A stretch of 64,000 bases of DNA from Shinisaurus crocodilurus (lineage: Eukaryota > Chordata > Lepidosauria > Squamata > Shinisauridae), in NCBI GenBank assembly GCA_021292165.1, contig CM037879.1:17321525-17385524 (forward strand), in the 5' to 3' direction. The notes under the pieces are model-generated. The model was not told where the DNA came from. It made no database searches and saw only the letters and a program-made list of their open reading frames with translations. Shown here one piece after another: positions 56,282-64,000 of the stretch. The position numbers were made by a program, and so were the translations under genes. Positions within the stretch are counted from its first letter, which is position 1; every line of letters starts with the position of its first letter.

Positions 56282-56439
56282 CGTTCTATATTATTTGTTC
56301 TATAAACAAATAACTCTCAAGACATCCAGTCAAATCTGACCTAGTTGTCTCTCGAATGGGATTTCCCTTTCCCTTTATTTAAGTTGTAATTTTGAAGGGC
56401 GTGTAAAATAAAACTTACGAGAACTCCACTTCTAGTATT

Positions 56440-56990
56440 TGCACATCGTGACAACCCACCCTGGGAACAAGCCACAGTGGGATGGTTGCTGTGCGCCCAA
56501 CAGATGATTGGGCTCACCATGGGTTATTCGCCCCCCTCCCTCCCTCTCGGTTCTCCCAGGGGACCCTGTAGCAGGACCTGTCTTGTCTTCCCTCCCTCCA
56601 CAATCATGAGTCCTTTTGTGCTCACCACGGCTTTTACCCATTTTTTTCTTTTTTCGGAGATGGTGAAAAGTGATCTCCTATTTAAGAGCTAGTGACACAG
56701 CCCCTTCAAAGTGCCCAGGCGACTCGTCACCCTTTTAAAAAAATAATAATTTGTGCCCCCGATGTGGGAAAATATTGTCCTTGTAGTCCAATTTTTTAAG
56801 TTGGATTTGCAAGAAGGGGTGGATGAACCAGTGATAACCCCTCCAATGTGCCACTTGGAGCTAGTGACAGCTGTGTCACTAGCTGTCAAATAGATAACTT
56901 TTTGCGATCACTTTTTGATGAGATGACAACCCACTGTGGGTACAACAATCCCTAGAACAAAGCACAGGTTGTCAGGATGTGAACCTGCAG
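56440..56990. mobile_element. Large member of the ggttcgcac TIR family
   Basis: Left TTTGCACATCGTGACAACCC (56440), right GGTTGTCAGGATGTGAACCTG (about 56967-56987). Interior of about 500 bp without coding capacity. Confidence 0.6.
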
Positions 56991-57006
56991 GAAATGGTCC
57001 GAGTCC

Positions 57007-57074
57007 AGGTTCGCATGACATGACAACCCACCATGGCTTGTTACCCACGATGGGTTGTCGTGTTGTGCAAACCT
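57007..57074. mobile_element. Minimal 68-bp member of the ggttcgcac TIR family
   Basis: AGGTTCGCATGACATGACAA at the left pairs with the complement of TGTCGTGTTGTGCAAACCT at the right; both arms reach AACCCA / TGGGTT, leaving only about 20 bp between. Confidence 0.75.
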
Positions 57075-57369
57075 TAGTCATAGTGTAAACCTTCTAGAGG
57101 GCATTCAGATTGGAGAAAGCTACTCTACTGAGTTGGATAATGGACTTCCTAAAATAAAGCAAAATGGTAATGTATATGGTTTTCTTATGTTCATTTTAAT
57201 AATAGTTCTCCGTTCATAAAGACGAATGTTCTATTCTTGCAACTCCAATTTAGGTAACTGGCAAAATGCATTTCATTCACACTGCCAACGTGACATTTAA
57301 AATTAAAAACTGACCACAGCTGTACAAATTAGCTATTCAGATAACAATTACAACTTCAAGGATACTTAC

Positions 57370-57460
57370 TTAACGCCAAAACATTATCCAGGTTTCCGTT
57401 TACAGCTTCGTGTCTGATTTCTGCTGCAGAGAAAACAGCTCCAAGAGGGCATCCCCTTTC
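57370..57460 (-). CDS. LRPPRC: LRPPRC coding exon (2nd in window)
   Basis: 91 nt, acceptor TCTATAG, donor GTAAGT. Phase 0 start: ERGCPLGAVFSAAEIRHEAV and NGNLDNVLAL plus one base. It aligns with human ENGCLSD...LRSEAANGNLDFVLSF; EA-NGNLD-VL is the conserved core of this PPR. Confidence 0.95.
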
Positions 57461-57652
57461 CTATAGAGAGATTATAGTACAGTGATGAAATAAAGCAACA
57501 CTTAGCAGAGCACAAGCTGCAACTCTGGCAGGAGCTCACCAAGCGGCCTTAGGGTATCCCCAGCCTTTTGTGTAATGTAGGTTTAGCCTTGGCCTACAAT
57601 ATTATAGGATGTTGCAAAGATCCCGAAGATAATTTATATGAAGTACTTAGGC

Positions 57653-57755
57653 CAGTGTTCTCCAACCTTGGGTCCCCAGATGTTTTTGGCCTACAACTCC
57701 CATGCTGGGAGTTGTAGGCCAAAAACATCTGGGGACCCAAGGTTGGAGAACACTG
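57653..57755. mobile_element. hAT-type hairpin element, shorter variant, perfect 8-bp target duplication
   Basis: 50-bp arms (57653-57702 and 57706-57755) are perfect reverse complements; same arm sequence as the 15549 element but with the inner 16 bp of each arm missing. Ends CAGTG...CACTG; flanked by ACTTAGGC on both sides (57645-57652 and 57756-57763). It lies in the 2.3 kb intron between exons 2 and 1 of the window. Confidence 0.96.
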
Positions 57756-58096
57756 ACTTAGGCAAAGCACTATTTAAGAATAATAAAATAGTGCCACCAT
57801 TTTAATCACAGCTAATACACAAACTGGAACTGCAATACAACCACTTTGAAAGAGAACATCCCTTCCAATTTGCAGGAAATGCAAATACAAAAAAAATCAT
57901 TATAGCAATACATGCTAGAACACGGAGGCATTTATGACTGTTGCACAAGCAGGCAAGGTCCTTCCTAAAGTTTACATTTATACCACTGAAACGTTGAGAA
58001 ATGTTGTCTGAAATATGAATTTGCTAGTTGAAAAAGTAGATCTAGCCCCCCAAAAAACTTTTTTTTGAAAGAAAGTTTGAATGATGGCCTATTTCA

Positions 58097-58175
58097 GCCA
58101 TCCCCAACCTGTTCATAAAGTCCTCCAGATGAGTTGGACTACAACTGCCATGATCCCCAGCCAGCATAGCCATCG
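58097..58175 (+). repeat. Single-arm relative of the hairpin hAT family
   Basis: CAGCCATCCCCAACCTGTTC, CTCCAGATGAGTTGGACTAC, AACTGCCATGATCCCCAGCC: one diverged arm of the family whose palindromic forms are at 15549 and 57653. Its partner arm is absent. Confidence 0.75.
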
Positions 58176-59531
58176 CTGTATTCAAAAATGTATCAGTTTC
58201 CCCCCTTCTTTTACAGCCCAATCCTATGCAAAATTAGGTATATCTGAGACAAGGGTGTGTAACTTCAGAGTGCGGGGGCCAATTTTCAGACCCTGGACCA
58301 CAACGGGCGCCACATACACACACACCCCACTACCTAAATGGCAGCCAAATTTTGGTGGCACCGCAGCAGCAAAAATGCTACATTACTGCTTTAAAACAAG
58401 GCATGCAGTGAGTGCTTGCCTTGTTTTGAAGGCAAATTGTGCTCCCAGAAGAGTGCGATTTGCCATTAAAACAAGGTGCACACTCACCACATGCCTTGTT
58501 TTAAATGGAAAATGTGTCTTTTTGCTGCCACTGCACCACACAGTGGCAGCACTTTTGAGGAGCAACAGGACCATCTCTAGCTTTACATAGGAGAGCAGCC
58601 TTAAGTGAGTTGATGACAGCAGAATATTTAAAAAATGTAAATTCTGCAATGGGGAAGGTCCAAATTCTGTGATAAGCCTACATTTTGCAACGCAACAAAT
58701 GTCAACTGTTGGTAGAATCTGAATATTTGGGGGTCATATACATTACATAGTTTTCCTTTTCTGAATGGTTTCAGTTGTAGTAAAAATGGAAGCTATACAG
58801 CAGGACCTAAAACATCTCAAGGTGAATATAACTATTTAATTTACTTTTAAAATTTAAATACTATTTTATTTTTTAATATTTCAATTATAGTAAGTATCTC
58901 TTTTTTTAAAATGACTTGGTTTTAAAGGATATCTGAATTTAATACAAATAAATATCTTAATGTCTACATTTTTCTCTTACAAATGACACAGTATGTCATG
59001 TATTGTACTGATTACTAACAAGTCATGACAAGTGCTAGAACGCAGGAGAAACTGAGAAACACTATTTTGCCCGGTAACTGATCACATTTCTGGAAATTTC
59101 TGGATACATTTTACAGCCCATGCATGACAGAAGAAAGTCCTACTTTATTCAATGGCATTTGTTTCCAAATCACTATGCACACGATTACAGCTTAGTCTTT
59201 AAGTAAGTGAAGCAGAACCTAATTCTGCTATGCCAACAGTATGTGGGCTGCATGGCAAACATTTTGTATTATGCTCCTAGGTTGTGTAATCTATTTAGTT
59301 GCAAAAATATATGTTTACATTATTATAGCAAACAGCTAGTATGCATGCTTATCCAGGAAATATATGAATTCTGAAATTCTCGTATTTCCTGAACAAGTAT
59401 GCATACTAAGGTTTAAAAATGGGGAACGATTTAAATTGCCTTGATCTAAATCAATCCACCATGTAGCATCTGCTAGACAAAACAACGCTGGAAACTTTCA
59501 GCTCCAGAATGAATAATTAATCAAAACTCTC
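58176..59531. other. LRPPRC intron, no firmly recognised elements
   Basis: Contains a partial caatcctatg repeat start at 58216 and another fragment at about 59117-59200, and facing GCCTTGTTTT / AAAACAAGGC words (58385-58505) suggesting a diverged inverted repeat. Confidence 0.4.
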
Positions 59532-59624
59532 ACAGTGGAATCCTATAGATGTCTACTCAGAAGTAAGTCCTACTGAATGAACTGGGGCTTGCTCTCATGT
59601 AAGTAAGTGTAGGATTACAGCCTA
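59532..59624. repeat. Small TIR repeat, caatcctatg family
   Basis: Left CAGTGGAATCCTATAGATGT, centre AAGTCCTACTGAATGAACTG, right AAGTGTAGGATTACAGCC. Confidence 0.8.
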
Positions 59625-59802
59625 AATGCCATGAACCGTTTTCTCAAAAAAAATAGAAAGTGACCATTTTAAATTTCTTTTGATTTATTTGGGAGACATT
59701 ATTCTCGAACCAGTACATACTCATATCACCACTGAAGGAAAATTAAACTTGATAAGATTACAGACTTCAGCGCTAAAGCATTAAGACAACTGCTTGACTC
59801 AC

Positions 59803-59921
59803 CTGCAGCAAATGGCACGCAGAGCTGACATCATCAAAATTTGTCAAAACATAGCTTGAATATGTTTCCACATCAGGCTCTACCTGCATCTCATGCATTG
59901 CTTTGAGGACATCAATTGTAC
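59803..59921 (-). CDS. LRPPRC: LRPPRC coding exon (1st in window)
   Basis: 119 nt, acceptor TTTTTAAAG, donor GTGAGT. The first two bases finish a codon from an exon outside the window, probably Gly. Encodes TIDVLKAMHEMQVEPDVETY then SSYVLTNFDDVSSACHLLQ. VLK-M-E--VEPD-ETY is the classic PPR helix A-turn signature and matches human ILKGMQELGVHPDQETY. Confidence 0.95.
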
Positions 59922-60412
59922 CTTTAAAAAAAATGAAACTGGATGAACTTCAGCTAACTAGAAGCTCAATTCAGTCTTTTAAAGAAAAAAAAAACCTTTA
60001 TAAATCTCTATGCTACACTTCAAGGGAAAAGGTTTTTAAAAACCTTTAATGGCTTTGCTGGATCGTCACCTTGAAGTGGTGAGTGGGCTTGCGTGTTCCG
60101 ATGAACCCTGTGAGCAATGCCGTCGGGAGCTATGTACTCCCAGTAGGGTCACCCATGGCGGTAAGGTCCGGGGAGACGAACCAGACAAAGAACGATTCAA
60201 AACATAAAGTCCTCAACGGCAGAACAGGCGGAAGATAATTAAACCTAAATTACAATGGCTGTGAAGGCAGATGAAGGCTGCAGCAGAGAATGGTTTTCCA
60301 ATAGTCAGGGTAACCGTGCCATTGGATCATTGCCGTACTCTGTCAAGTTTGTGTGGTGATTCGTTGTGCACCGATCTCCTCACATAAAACAGTTTCACGC
60401 ACAGGCGTCTTC

Positions 60413-60434
60413 CAACCCAACCCAACCCAACCCA
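60413..60434. repeat. AACCC pentanucleotide microsatellite
   Basis: Four CAACC-type units in the 5' region of the RTE-like LINE. Confidence 0.85.
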
Positions 60435-60747
60435 CCAACCAAACAAAAAAAAGTCCCATGGCGACTGGCGAATGGCGACGGGGGCAGGACTGTGAATCTG
60501 GAAGCCCCTAGTCATGGACCAGCACATGGGCGGTGGATGCAGACTCAGTCGCCCTGTTCAAGGAACGAGGTAGTCAAGCAGCTCGGCAGCTGTATCCACG
60601 ACTGAGCAGCCCTATTTAGGATCCACTCTGCTCACCCAATATGGGGAGGGGGCTAGAAAAGGTGCCCTAAACATAGCCTACCTCTTTCTCCCCTGACTGG
60701 ATTACCACGTCCAGTGGGGTCACCAATTTAGCGGTCGAAAAAGACGT

Positions 60748-62310
60748 TTGAATTTTGGAACATGGAATATACGGACATTGATGGATAACATAGATAGTGA
60801 ACGCCCTGAGCGTAGGACTGCTATTATTGCAAGGGAGCTGAGACGGTTTAAAATTGACATAGCAGCACTTCAAGAAACTCGATGGGCAGGAGAGGGACAG
60901 TTGAAAGAAGAAAAAGGAGGTTATACCTTCTCTTCTGGAAAGGACTACCTGAGCAGGACCGACGAATACATGGAGTAGGCTTTGCCATCAAAAATGAGCT
61001 AGTGAACTCTTTGTCAGAAGTTCCTACTGGCATTAACGAATGCCTGATAACTCTTCGATTAAAGCTCGCCAATAAACAGCAGGTAACTATTTTGAGCGCT
61101 TATGCGCCAACATTAGATGCTAATGATGACATCAAGGAAAGTTTTTATACCCAGTTGGACACTCTCCTGTCAGAGATACCTAAGGAGGATAAAATTATCC
61201 TCCTGGGTTATTTTAATGCAAGAGTCGGGCGTGACTTTGATTTATGGCCAGAAACTATTGGAAAAGACGGAGTTGGTAATAGCAACCCGAATGGACTCTT
61301 ACTTTTGTCTATATGTGCAGAGCATAATCTCACTATTACAAACACACTCTTTCGACAAAAGAATAAGTTTAAAACATCATGGCAGCACCCACGGTCAAAG
61401 CACTGGCATCTTCTGGATTATGTAATTGTCAGTGTTAGAGATCGCCGTGATGTACTTCTTACTAGGGCCATGGTGAGTGCCGACGACTGCTGGACAGACC
61501 ACCGACTAATCCGGTCCACAATGGTTATCAACATTGCTCCCCAACGTAGGCTTCAAGGAAGGAAATCAAGGCATAAAATGAACATCCACATCCTTCAAGA
61601 TCCTATTAAGCAAACTCGTCTTCAATCACTTCTTAAGGAACATCTACCTACGGAACCTCCTGACAACATTGAGGACCATTGGTCTAAGCTGAAAACCTCC
61701 ATTACTGCAGCTTGTGAACAAACGATTGGATATGAAACTAAGAAACATCAGGATTGGTTTGATGAAAATGATAATGAGATTAAATATATAATTGACCAAA
61801 AAAGGATAGCCTTCCAAATATGGCAAAATGATATTAACTGCGCTGTCAAGAAAAAAATCTACGCTAGCACAAAGGCTGAGGTCCAAAGAAGAACAAGAGA
61901 ACTTAAGAATGCTTGGTGGAAAAAGAAAGCTGATGAAATTCAACAACTTGCAGAATCTCATGATGCACGGGGCTTTTTTAAGGCCACAAGGGCCATTTAT
62001 GGACCAAAAACCTATGGTACAAACCCTTTACAATCAAAAGATGGCACCAAACTCTTAAAAGACAAAGAGTCTATTGCACTGCATTGGAAGGAGCATTATT
62101 ATGACCTTTTAAATCGTAAATCTAAGGTGGATAATGAGATTTTTTCGCAAATCCCGCAAAAACAAATTAGAGGGGAACTTGCAATACTCCCCACTTTGGA
62201 TGAAGTTATAAAAGCCATTAATCAAATGAAGAATAATAAAGCTAGTGGACCAGATGAGATTCCTGCTGAAATCTTTAAAGAAGGGGGCCCGAACTTGTAC
62301 AACATCTTCA
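60748..62310 (+). pseudogene. RTE-like LINE, endonuclease and linker
   Basis: MNFGTWNIRTLMDN to GYTFSSGKDYLSRTDEY is in one frame (60748-60960). After a one-base shift GVGFAIKNELVNSL continues to 62310. The expected GDFN motif reads GYFN: the Asp codon is TAT at 61209-61211. The Glu of QETRW and the TDH motif remain. The linker continues to NNKASGPDEIPAEIFK, where a second shift occurs near 62310 and the frame closes at 62336. Confidence 0.88.
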
Positions 62311-64000
62311 TAAACTCATCGAAAAAATCTGGGTAAGAGAAGAGATCCCAGAAGACTTCAGGGATGCCATAATTATCACCCTCTTTAAGAAGGGTGATAG
62401 AAGAGACTGTGGAAACTATCGGGGCATTTCTCTCTTAGCTACCGCAGGTAAAATATTTGCTAGGATTCTCGCAAACCGTCTTCTATCTATTTCAGAAGAG
62501 ATCCTCCCTGAAACTCAATATGGTTTCTGCCCCTCTAGAGGGACAGTAGACATGATTTTTTACTGCTCGTCAGCTCCAAGAAAAATGCCGGGAGCAAAAT
62601 CAACCCCTTTATATGGCATTTATCGATTTGGCTAAGGCCTTTGATACTGTAGACCGTACAGCTCTCTGGACTATCCTTATGAAAATTGGATGCCCCAATA
62701 AATTTGTGAATATCTTGCGACTTCTCCATGACAACATGACGGCAACGGTTTTGGACAACAACGGCTCTCATGGTGCTCCATTTAAAGTGGGATCAGGTGT
62801 TAAACAGGGATGTGTTATCGCCCCAACGTTATTTGCTATTTTCATCGCCATGGTTTTACATCTTGTCGAGGGGAAACTTCCCACTGGTGTGGGAATTATA
62901 TATCGAACAGATGGAAAGCTTTTTAATCTCAGCAGGCTGAAAGCAAAAAGTAACGTAATTACAACCTCCGTTGTGGAACTTCAGTATGCTGATGATAATG
63001 TGGTCTCCGCACATTCAGAGGATGATCTCCAAACTATCCTAAATGCTTTTGCAGAAGCATACGAAAAACTTGGTCTCTCACTTAACATCAAAAAAACCAA
63101 AGTGCTTCATCAGCAAGTGCAAGCTAACCCTTTGGTGATGCCATCTATCCAGCTTGGCGGGACAACACTGGAAAATGTCGATCATTTTCTCTATCTTGGC
63201 AGCTATCTTTCTGTTACAGCTAACATCGACAGTGAAATCCAGCATCGTTTGAGCTCCGCAAGTGCCGCGTTTTCTCGAATGAAACATAGAGTGTTCGAGG
63301 ATCGGGATATTTGTAAGAAGACCAAAACACTGGTTTATGAAGCCATTGTATTACCAACTTTATTGTATGCCTGCGAAACATGGACTATCTATAAACGTCA
63401 CTTCCACCTCCTTGAAAGATTTCATCAACGTTGCCTCCGGAACATCCTGCGAATTACTTGGGAAGATAGGCGAACAAATGTCAGTGTACTGGAAGAAGCA
63501 AAGACTACTAGCGTTGAAAAAATGATCCTTCAACGCCAACTTCAGTGGACCGGTCATGTTGTTCGAATGCCTGACTGCCGTCTCCCAAAGCAGTTACTTT
63601 ATTCCCAACTCAAGGATGGAAACTGGAATATCGGTGGTCAATTTAAGAGGTTTAAAGATGTTCATAAGGCTAATCTAAAAAAATGCAATATAAACATCGA
63701 AAACTGGGAAGCTCTGGCCCATGAACGATCTAAATGGAGGTTGGCCTTTCACAAAGGTTCCATAGACTTTGAAGAAGCCCGAGTGCAGGGTGAAAGGGAG
63801 AAACGTGCTAAGCGAAAAGCACGTCAAATGAATCCTTTACAGGACCATCTTCCATCTGGTAACCTGTGTCCTCACACTGTGGGAAGCTGTGTGGATCTAG
63901 AATTGGCCTCCACAGTCACTTACGGACCCATCGCTAAAGTCTACACAATCTTCTTTAGAATTTCCTCCTTTTATCCTGGAAGACAATCTTACTCGGTCAC
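62311..64000 (+). pseudogene. RTE-like LINE, reverse transcriptase and zinc-finger end
   Basis: 62311-62558 reads WVREEIPEDFRDAIIITLFK and YGFCPSRGTVDMIF. After one extra base in a T run, the frame is open from 62565 to the window edge (about 478 codons). Motifs: AFIDLAKAFDTVDR, GVKQGCVIAPTLF, catalytic YADD at 62985-62996, YLGSYLSV, LLYACETWT, QLQWTGHVVRM. Near 63870 a two-base insertion hides a C-terminal CCHH finger that reads CGKLCGSRIGLHSHLR in the next frame. Confidence 0.9.

Larger units (their letters stand above)
5241..59921 (-). other. LRPPRC: LRPPRC gene, central portion (14 exons in this window)
   Basis: Fourteen exons on the minus strand splice in frame into about 458 codons that match, in order and with the same internal landmarks, the middle of vertebrate LRPPRC as I know it. 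The protein is a mitochondrial PPR protein that, with SLIRP, coats and stabilises mRNAs made from mitochondrial DNA and supports their polyadenylation and translation; loss causes the French-Canadian type of Leigh syndrome in people. All donors are GT and all acceptors AG, phases match at each junction, and no stop or frameshift occurs, so the gene is very probably functional. Introns range from about 210 bp to 12.9 kb. Nearly all intron bulk is transposon-derived. The mitochondrial targeting N-terminus, the first PPR block and the C-terminal SLIRP-proximal part are outside the window. Confidence 0.97.
60050..64000 (+). mobile_element. RTE-like (APE-type) LINE, continuing past the right edge
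   Basis: A 5' region (60050-60740, with an AACCC microsatellite at 60413-60434) is followed by one EN-RT polyprotein read in several frames. The endonuclease text (WNIRT, ALQETRW, LLDYVIV, WTDHRLI) and reverse transcriptase text (AFIDLAKAFDTVDR, GVKQGCVIAPTLF) belong to a single-ORF LINE clade seen widely in animals. I call it RTE-like, but the clade name is uncertain. The 3' end is outside the window. It lies upstream of exon 1 of the window, antisense to LRPPRC. Confidence 0.85.

Overview
This is a stretch of vertebrate nuclear genome, most likely from a squamate reptile (lizard or snake). Evidence: a vertebrate gene with many short GT-AG exons in large AT-rich introns, and a repeat load of CR1, L2 and another APE-type LINE, tRNA-headed SINEs, a 5S-headed SINE, MIR-like SINEs, small terminal-inverted-repeat (TIR) elements and microsatellites. 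Squamate rather than another reptile is inferred from the repeat mix only.

The only host gene I can support is LRPPRC, on the minus strand. Fourteen consecutive coding exons between 59921 and 5241 join in frame into about 458 codons. They correspond to roughly the middle third of the pentatricopeptide-repeat (PPR) protein that, with SLIRP, stabilises mitochondrial mRNAs. All splice sites are GT-AG and there are no internal stops, so the gene looks functional. Upstream exons lie beyond 64000 and the rest of the C-terminal coding part lies left of position 1.

Layout, left to right. 1-3331: a CR1 LINE (minus) whose reading frame is almost intact, abutting a truncated Gypsy-type LTR element. 5241-6184: two LRPPRC exons. 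6185-19098: a 12.9 kb intron with SINEs, two TIR elements, a 5S-headed SINE and a perfect hairpin hAT element. 19099-29325: nine exons, with a 1.7 kb TIR element carrying a GC-rich inverted minisatellite between two of them. 29326-35770: intron with a Helitron-like repeat, a G-rich minisatellite and a nested CR1 (plus). 35771-35798: a 28-nt exon. 35799-47512: intron with MIR-like and L2 fragments. 47513-47582: exon. 47583-57369: intron holding a near full-length L2 LINE (plus) preceded by a 215-bp tandem monomer array. 57370-59921: two exons and a second perfect hairpin hAT element. 60050-64000: an RTE-like LINE (plus) running off the right edge.

I found no second host gene, RNA gene or new enzymatic system. 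The most unusual material is in the transposons: the L2 with promoter-like 5' monomers, the hairpin hAT pair with perfect 8-bp target-site duplications, the GC-rich palindromic TIR element, and a 5S/CR1 chimeric SINE whose parent LINE tail is present in the same window. Positions of exon and TIR ends were counted by hand from the printed sequence; element names rest on recognised motifs, not on a database search.
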